The notes beneath the pieces were generated by a model. That model ran no database searches and had not been told where the DNA came from. It saw only the letters and a list, made by a program, of their open reading frames with translations. A DNA stretch of 64,000 nt. Source: Cytobacillus oceanisediminis. GTDB lineage: Bacteria; Bacillota; Bacilli; Bacillales; Cytobacillaceae. Shown here one piece after another: positions 56,309-64,000 of this stretch. Where the stretch lies: NCBI RefSeq assembly GCF_007830235.1, contig NZ_VLKI01000015.1:54615-118614 (forward strand), in the 5' to 3' direction. Both the position numbers and the translations under genes were made by a program. Positions within the stretch are counted from its first letter, which is position 1. Each line of letters opens with the position of its first letter.

Positions 56309-56405
56309 AAAATCGAATTTTCGAGGAGTTTTTCTGAAAAAAGGGGCTGAAAATTGAATTTTGAAGGGTGTTTTTCATAAAAATCGGCAAATAAAATCGA
56401 ATTTT
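56309..56405 (+). promoter_or_regulatory. Three ComK AT-boxes upstream of ssbB
   Basis: AAAATCGAATTTT (56309-56321), AAAATTGAATTTT (56350-56362) and AAAATCGAATTTT (56393-56405) each fit the ComK half-site AAAAN5TTTT exactly. Gaps are 28 and 30 bp, near the 31-bp spacer class of ComK boxes, so the boxes lie on about the same helix face. Strong indication of competence control of ssbB. Confidence 0.75.
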
Positions 56406-56469
56406 GGCATTTTTACACTGGTAGGTATCTGCAGTTAAGATGAATTCATCAAAGAGAGGAGTTGAAAAC

Positions 56470-56832
56470 ATGATAAATCAAGTCACACTGGTCGGCAGGC
56501 TGACGAGGGATCCGGAATTGAAACGGACACAGGAAGGAATACCTGTTACAAATGTTACCCTGGCAGTCAATCGTCATTACCGAAACCAGCAGGGTGAAGT
56601 CGATGCCGACTTTGTGCAATGCACATTATGGAAAAAGACGGCGGAGAACACCTCCCAGTATTGCCGCAAGGGTTCCCTGATCGGGATTACCGGCAGAATC
56701 CAAACGAGGCATTATGATAATCAGGAAAAAAAGCGGATATACGTAACAGAAGTGGTAGCGGAATCCGTCCGTTTCCTTGATCCGCGGAAGACGGAAGAAG
56801 TTCCCGTAACAAAGGAGGAGCTGCCCTTTTGA
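56470..56832 (+). CDS. ssbB: Competence-type single-stranded DNA-binding protein
   Basis: OB-fold protein of 120 residues coating incoming single-stranded DNA during transformation. It starts MINQVTLVGRLTRDPELKRT and lacks the long linker of the replicative SsbA, but does end ...TKEELPF, close to the partner-binding tip DDDLPF-type. ATG 56470 follows GAGAGGAGTTG. Three ComK boxes upstream and ywpF next door identify it as ssbB (ywpH). Its stop overlaps the TTG of the next gene. Confidence 0.9.
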   Translation: MINQVTLVGRLTRDPELKRTQEGIPVTNVTLAVNRHYRNQQGEVDADFVQCTLWKKTAENTSQYCRKGSLIGITGRIQTRHYDNQEKKRIYVTEVVAESVRFLDPRKTEEVPVTKEELPF

Positions 56833-57029
56833 ACAGAGCATCTGATAGAGAAAAAACACTCGAATCCTTGCTTGAAAGCCTGATAAAAATGCTGGGCCGT
56901 TCCAACCAAAGAGTAGATGACCTCAGCAAGCGCGTTATTCAGCTCGAATACCTCATCCGGGAAACCATAATACAAAACGGCCATCCCAAGGAACCATCCC
57001 CGTCACGGCGCTTCACCATCATGAATTAA
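56829..57029 (+). CDS. 66-aa protein coupled to ssbB
   Basis: TTG start at 56829 overlapping the ssbB stop, with an excellent AAAGGAGGAG (56812-56821) 7 bases upstream. Product MNRASDREKTLESLLESLIK... is a leucine-rich amphipathic helix followed by a basic Pro/Ser tail (KEPSPSRRF), probably a coiled coil. If real, it is under ComK control with ssbB. No family recognised. Confidence 0.6.
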   Translation: MNRASDREKTLESLLESLIKMLGRSNQRVDDLSKRVIQLEYLIRETIIQNGHPKEPSPSRRFTIMN

Positions 57030-57109
57030 ATTATTCCCGCAAATAAAATGTCCGCTATTTTTTCCTTCCTATAGAGAATCAATCAAGTCCCCGTAACTTC
57101 CCCGTTTTT

Positions 57110-57138
57110 TCCCGGTACAATTTGTGCCGGGAGTTTTT
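57110..57138 (+). terminator. Terminator of the ssbB unit
   Basis: CCCGGTACA / TGTGCCGGG (within 57111-57131) with one G-U pair, followed by AGTTTTTT. Confidence 0.82.
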
Positions 57139-57160
57139 TGGCTTTTTTAAGGTACCAGGT

Positions 57161-57180
57161 ACCACCCGAATTTTGTCGAA
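57161..57180 (+). repeat. 20-bp identical repeat, copy 2 of 3
   Basis: ACCACCCGAATTTTGTCGAA, preceded by two GGTACC boxes (57151-57163). Confidence 0.9.
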
Positions 57181-57239
57181 AAAACAAAATGTCGCCAGGC
57201 CCGGCTTTGATAAGAGGGCTTGGCGACTGAGAGGAATAC

Positions 57240-57331
57240 TTGACGATATATGGATTGAGTTGTCAATATATTTAGAGAGTTGATGATATATTGGCTAGGT
57301 TGCCGAAAAAATTTGCTAAGTTGATGATATT
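57240..57331. repeat. Tandem array D, five units, 20-21-bp period
   Basis: Units near TTGATGATATATT start at 57240, 57260, 57280, 57300 and 57321 (intervals 20, 20, 20, 21). The fourth copy is the most diverged (TTGCCGAAAAA). Confidence 0.75.
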
Positions 57332-57503
57332 TTAACCAAAGTTTAAGATAAAGCTATTTCCAGCTGCAGTTTTTTGGAATTTAGGTTGTCTAATGGTAAG
57401 TTACTGCCTAAAAACAGACGTTTTCTTTCTATTTTGATCAAAATACTAATTTTTTTAGGTTGAGATATTGTTTTTTTTCGAAAAGTCTCATCCTCATATA
57501 ATT

Positions 57504-57597
57504 TATCGGTCACTTTCCGGATATATCGGTCACTTTCCATGATTTATCGGTCAGATTTTAAATATATCGGTCACTTTTCCGTTTTTATCGGTCACTT
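57504..57597. repeat. Tandem array C, five units, 20-21-bp period
   Basis: Units TATCGGTCACTTT start at 57504, 57524, 57545, 57565 and 57586 (intervals 20, 21, 20, 21); the third is TATCGGTCAGATT. The bases between cores vary. Confidence 0.88.
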
Positions 57598-57641
57598 CGC
57601 ATAAGATCAAGGTTTTAAGCACCCTCAAGGTCCCTGCAGCC

Positions 57642-60461
57642 CTATGTGAGGTGAACAAGTTCCCGAAGCTCATCAGTTGAGAGCTCGGTAATCCAATTCT
57701 CGCTGGTAATTATTTGATCATTAAGCGACTGCTTTTTCTCAAGCATGGCGTCGATTTTTTCTTCTAAAGTGCCGGTCGCGATCATTTTATGAACATGGAC
57801 AAAGCGTTTTTGCCCGATTCGGTATGCACGGTCAGTAGCCTGGTTTTCAACGGCCGGGTTCCACCAGCGGTCATAGTGGATGACATGGTTGGCGGCTGTC
57901 AGGTTCAGGCCGGTCCCGCCTGCTTTAAGAGACAGCAGGAATACGGGGAATTCGTGATTCTGGAATCGCGTAATCATTTGATCGCGATCGTTTTTAGGCA
58001 CGCTTCCATTTAAAAATGGCACATCAAAGCCGAATTGCTTTTTTATCAGGCGTGCGATAATATTACCCATTTCGATATACTGGGTAAAAATCAGGCAGCT
58101 TTCACCTTGTTCGTGAACAGCGCCAACAAGTTCGCTCAGTTTTTCAAGTTTAACAGAGCGCTCCAGCACATGCTTCGGTTTTTCCTCTTTTAAATAGAGG
58201 GCAGGGTGGTTGCACAGCTGTTTCAAGCGGCTCAATAATTGTAAAATCAAGCCCTTCCGTTCAAAGCCGGAAAGCTTTTCGATCTGCGCAAACGTATCCT
58301 GGACGAGTTGTTCATACAAGGATGCCTGCTCCGCAGTAAGCGGGCAGTATTCCTTTTGCTCGAGCTTATCTGGCAGGTTCAGTGCCACTTCTTCGTCCTT
58401 CTTCGTGCGGCGCAGCAGGAACGGCCGGATATAGGCTTGAAGCTGCTTCACTTTGTCTTTGTTGTCCTCTTTTTCAATTGGCAGGACGAAGCGCTTCTGG
58501 AACTGGCCGAGACTGCCGAGATAACCATGGTTCGTAAAATCAAAAATGGACCAGAGTTCAGTTAGGCGGTTTTCCATCGGTGTACCGGTTAGAGCAATAT
58601 GATGCTTGCCCTTTAACTTGCGGACTGCTCTTGATTGTTTCGTCTGGGCATTTTTAATATTCTGTGCTTCGTCAATGCTGATGGAGCTCCATTCAATCGT
58701 TTCAAAATCATCCAGGTCCATATGGGTCAGCCCGTAGGATGTCAGCACAATATCAGATTCCATAACTTTTTCAGAAAAGCTATCGCCTTTTAAACGATTA
58801 GAACCATAATGGAGATAAACACTCAAATTAGGTGCAAATCGCTCAATTTCCTTCTGCCAATTGCCGAGTACAGATGTCGGGCAGATAATAAGGGAAGGAC
58901 CGCTGTCTTCCTCTTTTTTTACTTTTAAAAGATAGGAAATCAGCTGAATTGTTTTGCCGAGTCCCATATCGTCAGCAAGGATGGCACCGAAGCCATATCG
59001 GCGTAAAAACAGCAGCCAGCTCATGCCAAGCTTCTGATAGGGGCGAAGATCACCCTTAAAGCTGGCAGGGGCGTCTTCAAGCGGAAGGTTTTTAATATCA
59101 CGCAGCTGCTTGACCATCTGCTTCCACTGGCGATTGAGCTCGATTTGAATCCGGGCAAAAGCTTTTGGATTGTCGAGTTCTTCTTCTTGCTGGGTTTCGT
59201 CCGCCATCAGCTCCTGCTCAATCAGGTCGCGAACATGCAGGCCTTCCTTTTCCGCTTTTTTCATTAAATCCTGGATATGCCGCACAAAATGGGGATCCAG
59301 CTTAATCCAGCGGCCGCGAATATAGACGAGACGTCTTTTTTCCTCCACCATGCCCCGGAATTCTTCCTCAGACAAATCCACGCCATTCATGGAAAAGCGC
59401 CAGTCATAATCGAGCATGGACTGAAGTCCCACAAAGGATGGGCGATGGCTGCCGGTTCCTTTGACTTTTGCTTTTACCTTCAGGCTCGCGTTTTTCATAG
59501 CCTGCCACCAGGAAGGGAGCAGGATTTCCACGCCAAGTGCCAGTAAGGTTTCGCTCGCTTCAGTCAGGAATGTCCATGCCTCATCCTCGGTGAGCTGGGA
59601 CGCAATCTGGCCGCTTTTACCCTCAAGCCATGGAAATAGCTCAAGCCAGCGGTTTACCTCTTTTTCAATCGTGTCTTCGTAATCATGCCAGGCTCGAGGA
59701 TAATTTGAATAATCCTTGTAATCGACAAACACATCCGGATCATTTTTCCCGCGGAGGAAAATGTTCAGATCCCAGCTTGTATCAATATCCCCTGGCTCCT
59801 CGAGTTTAAGTCCGATCGAAAAAGGAGCTTCATTTGATTTAACCCCAATCCATTCCTGCCAGCTTTCTTCATCAAAGTAGGCGGCAAGGTCGCGTGGGGA
59901 GAGATGCTCACTTCGCAATGCCTCAAGCTTTTCGCCAAACTGGGCTTTTGTTTCACGATTTTGGTTCATATAGCCGTCAAGGGAGTGGTGAAATAAATCC
60001 CCAATAAACTCTCTGACAGGAGCAGCTTCGACTGACTGCTCCCAAAAGTTTGAGCCGAACTCAGTCATCACACTTTCCGGGAGTGCCCAGCGGAACTGGT
60101 CATTTTCCCAGGCAGTGAAGTCGGGCATCCACTCTTTTTCTAAAATGGCATCATGAAGTGCATGCGATGAAGCCAGGAGAATTTGGGCAGTATCATCCCA
60201 ATCCCAATCTATAAGCCGGTTAAACTGCTCAGCGGCAAAAAGAGTTACAAGCTGCCAGCCGCTGACTGCGATGCCATTGATTCCATCTATATTTTCGATA
60301 TCGAGCATCGTACCGAAAAAGCTTTCTCTATGATGATTAAATAGCAGCGGCTTCCATTCTTTTGGAGAAAGGAGGCGGCCTTCTTCATTTACAGCAAAAA
60401 TCAGATAGCGGTCATGGGTTATCGGTTTGACTTTCACATGGAGAAATCTCGTTTTAAGCAT
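57642..60461 (-). CDS. ywqA: SNF2-family DNA-dependent ATPase/helicase YwqA
   Basis: 939-residue Swi2/Snf2 ATPase: N-terminal ~450 residues with a bacterial SNF2-associated region, then RecA-like domain 1 with Walker A DDMGLGKT (Lys503) and DEAQ box at 597-600, and domain 2 with SLKAGGTGLNLTAANHVIHYDRWWNPAVENQATDRAYRIGQ given here only as the conserved motif V/VI region (~870-910). Likely remodels DNA-protein complexes, for example at stalled RNA polymerase or during repair. It overlaps ywqB by 8 bp, so the two are cotranscribed. Confidence 0.93.
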   Translation of the reverse strand: MLKTRFLHVKVKPITHDRYLIFAVNEEGRLLSPKEWKPLLFNHHRESFFGTMLDIENIDGINGIAVSGWQLVTLFAAEQFNRLIDWDWDDTAQILLASSHALHDAILEKEWMPDFTAWENDQFRWALPESVMTEFGSNFWEQSVEAAPVREFIGDLFHHSLDGYMNQNRETKAQFGEKLEALRSEHLSPRDLAAYFDEESWQEWIGVKSNEAPFSIGLKLEEPGDIDTSWDLNIFLRGKNDPDVFVDYKDYSNYPRAWHDYEDTIEKEVNRWLELFPWLEGKSGQIASQLTEDEAWTFLTEASETLLALGVEILLPSWWQAMKNASLKVKAKVKGTGSHRPSFVGLQSMLDYDWRFSMNGVDLSEEEFRGMVEEKRRLVYIRGRWIKLDPHFVRHIQDLMKKAEKEGLHVRDLIEQELMADETQQEEELDNPKAFARIQIELNRQWKQMVKQLRDIKNLPLEDAPASFKGDLRPYQKLGMSWLLFLRRYGFGAILADDMGLGKTIQLISYLLKVKKEEDSGPSLIICPTSVLGNWQKEIERFAPNLSVYLHYGSNRLKGDSFSEKVMESDIVLTSYGLTHMDLDDFETIEWSSISIDEAQNIKNAQTKQSRAVRKLKGKHHIALTGTPMENRLTELWSIFDFTNHGYLGSLGQFQKRFVLPIEKEDNKDKVKQLQAYIRPFLLRRTKKDEEVALNLPDKLEQKEYCPLTAEQASLYEQLVQDTFAQIEKLSGFERKGLILQLLSRLKQLCNHPALYLKEEKPKHVLERSVKLEKLSELVGAVHEQGESCLIFTQYIEMGNIIARLIKKQFGFDVPFLNGSVPKNDRDQMITRFQNHEFPVFLLSLKAGGTGLNLTAANHVIHYDRWWNPAVENQATDRAYRIGQKRFVHVHKMIATGTLEEKIDAMLEKKQSLNDQIITSENWITELSTDELRELVHLT

Positions 60462-62076
60462 CGATTAGCTTACCCCTTTTGCATTCTTCCTGAAAGGCGC
60501 GGAGACGTTTTGTTTTTTCGAGCAGCATTTCAAGGAAAAGCTGCCAGTCTTCCTGGCGTTTCAGCTTGTTGTACAGGGTACGAAGCTTTTTCATTTTCCG
60601 GACGGCCTCGCGGTAATGGTCCCTGTTTTTCAGATTAATATGGTCCTGGATAGCATGATGGTAGAGCGGAAGCAGGATCCCAGGCTCCTTTTTGCTTATT
60701 TCCTTAATCCGATCCTTGCCAAGCGTATCAATATCAAAGCCGATGAACGCCTGCAAATCCGCCCATTTGTCGAACTCGCCTTTTTCAAACAGCAGGTACT
60801 CATAATCGCTATAGCTGTACGGCAGTGTTTCCATTAAGGCTTTTTCAAAAAGATCCAGCCTGTTCGTTTCAATACAGTAAGGAGAGATCGACTTAATCGC
60901 CAGCCGGGTGAAATCCATACAGGCATAATAGTCACCGGACATTTTTAAGTAATCCCGCAATTTATGGATGAAAGATTCCACATAAGGCCCCATCCGGTTC
61001 CAGTCCTTCTGGGCTGAAAAATAATCGAGCCAGTAGAGCATGTAAGGCGTCATCGTTTCGTTTGGGACATTTAAAACACTGAGTGCCTGCTCTTCATTGC
61101 GTTCAAGTATGTTAAGGTGGGTAAAGCCTACTGTAGAAGGCAGGCTTGGCGTTTCATCCTCTTTGTAAAAGGAATCCAGCTTCTTGATCTCTGCTTCACG
61201 CCATTCTTTCTTTTTGAAAAAGTGCGTCCATAACAGCCTGTATAAATGAGCCCGTTCATATTCCAATTCAAAAGAACCGGTAATGAGGCCGGTTGAATCG
61301 TCCTTCAGCTTTTCAATAAATTGATCGAAAGCGAAGGGAAGGGAGTGCACCGACAACTTGTTCATGATCTCAACCGAATCGTCCATCAGTGACTGATAGA
61401 GATGGCGGTAATAGCGGTCGATCATTTCCTCATGATGGTCATATTTCATGCTGAGCGCCATCAGCTTTTTAAAAGAAAAGACATAGCCCACGAGCAGATA
61501 AAGCAGCTTCCATTCCTGTTCAACCGGTGCGCCTGCTTTCATACGACGCAGATAAACATGAAAAAGCTCGGGAAGTACATACGGCCGCGGTTCGCCCTGC
61601 TTTTCCATCAGCTCTGTAAAGCTTTCGTCAAATGTTGAAATCCAATGGTCATAATCAGCTTGCTGCTGGCCAGAGGATTTCAGAAGATCCTTCGCTCGTT
61701 GGAGGCCCCAGTTCTTCGCTGTCTGTTTTTCCTTAATCGGCTTCCGCCATTCTTCAATCCACATAGAGACACTTCTGGCTTTGGAAAGAAGCTGCAGAAA
61801 CACTGCAACCTGATGGCGGCAAAAACCTTCAGCAGGACAGGAGCACTCGCTCAAATGAATAAATTCAAGATCAAGCTCAACCTTTGCCTGTGTCACATCC
61901 TGAACTGTCGCTACAACCTTATCACCTTCGAAACGCAGCTGATACACAAGCCCCTGCCGAAAAAGCATCAGCCCTTTCTGGACAAGCCGTACATCCTCCT
62001 CATTCTCCGCCCGCAGCAACCCCTTCAATTCATTCGCTGCAAACTGCAAAGGCTCCAAAAACCGCTCCGGAATCAT
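60454..62076 (-). CDS. ywqB: SWIM zinc-finger protein YwqB
   Basis: 540 residues with an N-terminal SWIM zinc finger, Cys78-x-Cys80-x5-Cys86-x-His88 (SECSCPAEGFCRH). The rest is mostly helical, of unknown fold. SWIM proteins paired with SNF2 helicases are a conserved gene couple in bacilli, and the finger may aid DNA or protein binding. Its stop lies 8 bp inside the ywqA start. Complementary-strand ribosome binding site GGGAGG. Confidence 0.9.
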   Translation of the reverse strand: MIPERFLEPLQFAANELKGLLRAENEEDVRLVQKGLMLFRQGLVYQLRFEGDKVVATVQDVTQAKVELDLEFIHLSECSCPAEGFCRHQVAVFLQLLSKARSVSMWIEEWRKPIKEKQTAKNWGLQRAKDLLKSSGQQQADYDHWISTFDESFTELMEKQGEPRPYVLPELFHVYLRRMKAGAPVEQEWKLLYLLVGYVFSFKKLMALSMKYDHHEEMIDRYYRHLYQSLMDDSVEIMNKLSVHSLPFAFDQFIEKLKDDSTGLITGSFELEYERAHLYRLLWTHFFKKKEWREAEIKKLDSFYKEDETPSLPSTVGFTHLNILERNEEQALSVLNVPNETMTPYMLYWLDYFSAQKDWNRMGPYVESFIHKLRDYLKMSGDYYACMDFTRLAIKSISPYCIETNRLDLFEKALMETLPYSYSDYEYLLFEKGEFDKWADLQAFIGFDIDTLGKDRIKEISKKEPGILLPLYHHAIQDHINLKNRDHYREAVRKMKKLRTLYNKLKRQEDWQLFLEMLLEKTKRLRAFQEECKRGKLIDA

Positions 62077-62384
62077 CTTTTAACCTCCCTGTTGGTACAA
62101 GACACCACCCGAATTTTGTCGAATAATATCAGCAGTAACACCTGTAGATCACCGCATTGTGGTGGTTTGGTACCCTGTAAAGTACATTCCTTTATTATAG
62201 CATTTAGGAGGGTGAGAATGAAGGAGGGCAACGAACGGAAAAATTTTTGATCGATTTTTCCAAAAGAAACCACATGAGAATGAAGGGTTGTTTTCTGAAT
62301 ATATATATTGTTTATGAAATTTATGTAAAATAGTGGTATCATAAATATATTGAATTTAATGCTTTAGAGAAACTGGGTGAAAAA
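62077..62384. other. Divergent region between ywqB and the MFS gene
   Basis: It holds the third copy of the 20-bp repeat (62104-62123). No gene; the remainder is AT-rich with a TATATATT tract around 62300 near where the MFS promoter should be. Confidence 0.55.
62104..62123 (+). repeat. 20-bp identical repeat, copy 3 of 3
   Basis: ACCACCCGAATTTTGTCGAA, followed by TA as in copy 1. Confidence 0.9.
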
Positions 62385-63611
62385 ATGGGTGCCGTAACAG
62401 CAATGAAAATGGAAAAGCAGAAGTATACTTTCCGTGAGGCCGGCTTTAAAAGGATTATGTTTGCCTTAACCTGTGCCTCGATTCTGAATTTTGCAAGCTT
62501 ATACTTTGTGCATCCGATCATGCCGCTGCTGGTCCGTTCCTATAACATTAGCTCTGCAACTTCAGGACTTGCGTTATCTGTGGCAGTTATTTCTATGATT
62601 ATAGGGTTATTATTTTTTGGGTTTTTATCCGACCGTATAGGGCGAACACGTATTATGCATATTACGCTGATATGCACCATCATCCCGCTATTATTGATGC
62701 CGCTTGTGCCAAGCTTTGAGATTTTCCTGCTGCTCAGATTTCTGCAGGGATTTTTTATGGCAGGATTGCCGGCAGCGGCCATTGCTTATATCAGTGAAGA
62801 AGTCGCACCGGGCAGCATCAATCTTGGCATTACTATGTACATTGCGGCGAATGGCATCGGAGGGATGATAGGAAGAATATTTACGGGCTATATGGCAGAT
62901 AGAACGAGCTGGCAAACATCTGTCTATCTACTGTTTGGACTCTCTATTTTATTATTTTTTCTATACTTTATAACACTTCCAAAATCGTATTTCTTTCAGG
63001 AAAGCGAAATCTCTATTAAAAAAGATCTTACTGGAATGCTGTCCCACCTGAACAATAAGCTTCTTTTCCCCGCCTTTGCAATGGGAATCCTTCTGCAATT
63101 CTCTTTTACCGGTGTCTGGTCCTATCTCCCGTTTTATCTTGAGAAGGAACCTTTTGGGTTAACAGTAAAGGATATTTCATTTACGTATCTGGCTTATACC
63201 TTGGGAATGATAGGGCCGATTCTGGCGGGTCGAATGTCTATTTTTATGAAAAAAACAACGCTTGTTTCGTTTGGTACACTTATTTTAATAGGCGGCTCCC
63301 TTTTAACTAATATTGATTCACTGCCAGTCGTAGTAGTTGGGCTTTGTTTAACTTGCTTCGGGTTTTTCATCGCACACTCCCTGATGGCAGCGATCGTAAA
63401 TGAACGGGCAACCCACCATAAAGGAGGAGCTTCGAGCCTTTATCTCGTAAGCTATTATATAGGTGTCGCAACCGGAGGAACCCTCACAGGCCTCTTCTGG
63501 CAGACCGCTGGGTGGACGGGAGTAACAGCCGTATCACTAGCCCTTATTCCGATTGTGTTGTGGGTGACGGGGGGCTATAGAAGGGTGTACCAGTTGGTTC
63601 GGGGACAATAA
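62385..63611 (+). CDS. Major facilitator superfamily transporter
   Basis: 408 residues, about 12 membrane helices. The MFS loop 2-3 motif appears as GFLSDRIGRTRIM, and RFLQGFFMAGLPAAAIAYISEE suggests the drug/H+ antiporter or YnfM-like group. The start is ATG 62385, preceded by GGGTGAAAA; a later ATG at 62403 is possible. The substrate cannot be told from sequence. A single gene bordered on the right by an insertion sequence. Confidence 0.85.
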   Translation: MGAVTAMKMEKQKYTFREAGFKRIMFALTCASILNFASLYFVHPIMPLLVRSYNISSATSGLALSVAVISMIIGLLFFGFLSDRIGRTRIMHITLICTIIPLLLMPLVPSFEIFLLLRFLQGFFMAGLPAAAIAYISEEVAPGSINLGITMYIAANGIGGMIGRIFTGYMADRTSWQTSVYLLFGLSILLFFLYFITLPKSYFFQESEISIKKDLTGMLSHLNNKLLFPAFAMGILLQFSFTGVWSYLPFYLEKEPFGLTVKDISFTYLAYTLGMIGPILAGRMSIFMKKTTLVSFGTLILIGGSLLTNIDSLPVVVVGLCLTCFGFFIAHSLMAAIVNERATHHKGGASSLYLVSYYIGVATGGTLTGLFWQTAGWTGVTAVSLALIPIVLWVTGGYRRVYQLVRGQ

Positions 63612-63636
63612 AGGCAGGAAAAGAAGAATTATATGA

Positions 63637-63708
63637 GAGATGCTTAATGAAGCATCTCAGCTTGTAGACAAAGTCTGCTTTACGGACCACGTCTACAAGC
63701 TTTTTTTG
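63637..63708 (+). terminator. Double hairpin at the MFS-IS junction
   Basis: GAGATGCTT/AAGCATCTC (63637-63658) followed directly by AGCTTGTAGAC (63659-63669)/GTCTACAAGCT (63691-63701) and TTTTTTT. The second is a standard terminator. It may be part of the insertion sequence's left end, shielding it from outside transcription. Confidence 0.7.
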
Positions 63709-63746
63709 TATAATGAAGTTGAAAAGATTTTTTGTGGGGGATTCAA

Positions 63747-64000
63747 ATGTTATCAAAACACGTAGAAGATGGAAGAAATCAAATAGAAATGGTCGCTCTT
63801 GACCAATTAGTGCCTGAAGATCATCTGGTTAGAAAGATCGAACAAGCTATTGATTTTGAATTCATTTATGACCTGGTAAAAGATAAGTATAGCTTAGACA
63901 ATGGGAGACCTAGTATTGACCCTGTTGTCCTTATTAAAATGGTGTTCATTCAATATCTTTTTGGCATACGCTCGATGCGTCAAACTATAAAAGAAATTGA
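63747..64000 (+). mobile_element. IS1182-family transposase, 5' part, cut by window edge
   Basis: ATG 63747 behind TGGGGGA opens a frame to the window end: MLSKHVEDGRNQIEMVALDQ..., with LVPEDHLVRKIEQAIDF and the DUF772-type RPSIDPVVLIKMVFIQYLF. This is the N-terminal domain of IS1182/IS5-group DDE transposases; the catalytic part lies outside. A TATAAT at 63709-63714 may be its promoter. Intact as far as visible. Confidence 0.85.

Larger units (their letters stand above)
57139..57641. other. Repeat-rich region between ssbB unit and ywqA
   Basis: No gene supported. It contains the second copy of the 20-bp repeat (57161-57180), array D (57240-57331) and array C (57504-57597). A leftward open frame (57343-57540) has no ribosome binding site. 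Confidence 0.6.

Noticed and set aside
57343..57540. Leftward 65-aa open frame over array C
   Set aside because: No ribosome binding site, composition reflects the repeat; not conserved-looking.
61645..62250. Rightward 201-aa open frame opposite ywqB
   Set aside because: Antisense shadow of the well-supported ywqB gene; no ribosome binding site.

Overview
The window is chromosomal DNA from a spore-forming member of the Bacillaceae (Bacillus sensu lato). It carries spoIID, spoIIQ and spoIIID, mbl, a complete F-type ATP synthase operon in Bacillus order, and gene neighbourhoods known from the Bacillus subtilis ywm/ywp/ywq region (glyA-upp-mnaA-atp; ywzB-ywmB-murA-spoIID-spoIIQ; spoIIID-mbl-flhO-flhP; fabZ; ywpF-ssbB; ywqB-ywqA). 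Ribosome binding sites are strong and AGGAGG-like, GTG and TTG starts are frequent, and U-tailed hairpin terminators close most units. B. subtilis itself is excluded by an 11-gene nuo (complex I) operon between the atp and murA regions. The species cannot be fixed from sequence reading alone.

Layout. 1-3.2 kb: end of glyA, upp, mnaA. 3.7-7 kb: a MerR-like/coiled-coil DNA-binding protein, a small membrane protein and a Vpr-like subtilase. 7.4-14.8 kb: atpZIBEFHAGDC behind a near-consensus SigA promoter. 15-16.2 kb: a full-length ftsZ outside the division cluster. 16.3-18 kb: two orphan small genes and a LysM-3D secreted protein. 18.1-21.2 kb: adhE with a cre-like site and a perfect Rex operator. 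22-23.7 kb: a second secreted subtilase. 24.2-35.2 kb: nuoABCDHIJKLMN, preceded by a highly structured 195-bp element and interrupted between nuoK and nuoL by a three-hairpin segment. 35.5-41.3 kb: ywzB, ywmB, murA, spoIID, a VanZ-like gene, spoIIQ. 41.9-47.8 kb: pcp, then a DUF4212/sodium-solute-symporter/CBS-DUF294/DEDDh-exonuclease cluster. 48.1-53.8 kb: triple-LysM protein, spoIIID, mbl, flhO, flhP, an EpuA-like protein. 54-57 kb: fabZ under a FapR operator, a lipoprotein, a coupled pair of small genes, ywpF, ssbB with three ComK AT-boxes. 57.6-62.1 kb: ywqB-ywqA. 62.4 kb to the end: an MFS transporter and the start of an IS1182-type transposase.

Functionally the window combines energy metabolism (ATP synthase, complex I-like proton pump, AdhE for fermentative NADH disposal), cell-envelope and shape genes (MurA, MnaA, Mbl, FtsZ, LysM proteins), sporulation genes and a competence-type SSB. 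Several regulatory links can be read directly: Rex and CcpA at adhE, FapR at fabZ, ComK at ssbB, and SigE-type promoters before spoIID and spoIIID.

The least explained material is intergenic: four short tandem arrays of five units with a 20-21-bp period (two of one sequence family in opposite orientation), a G/T-rich 22-bp motif in several intergenic tails, a 20-bp identical repeat at three loci, and the two structured elements flanking and inside the nuo operon. No CRISPR array, rRNA or tRNA gene was seen.
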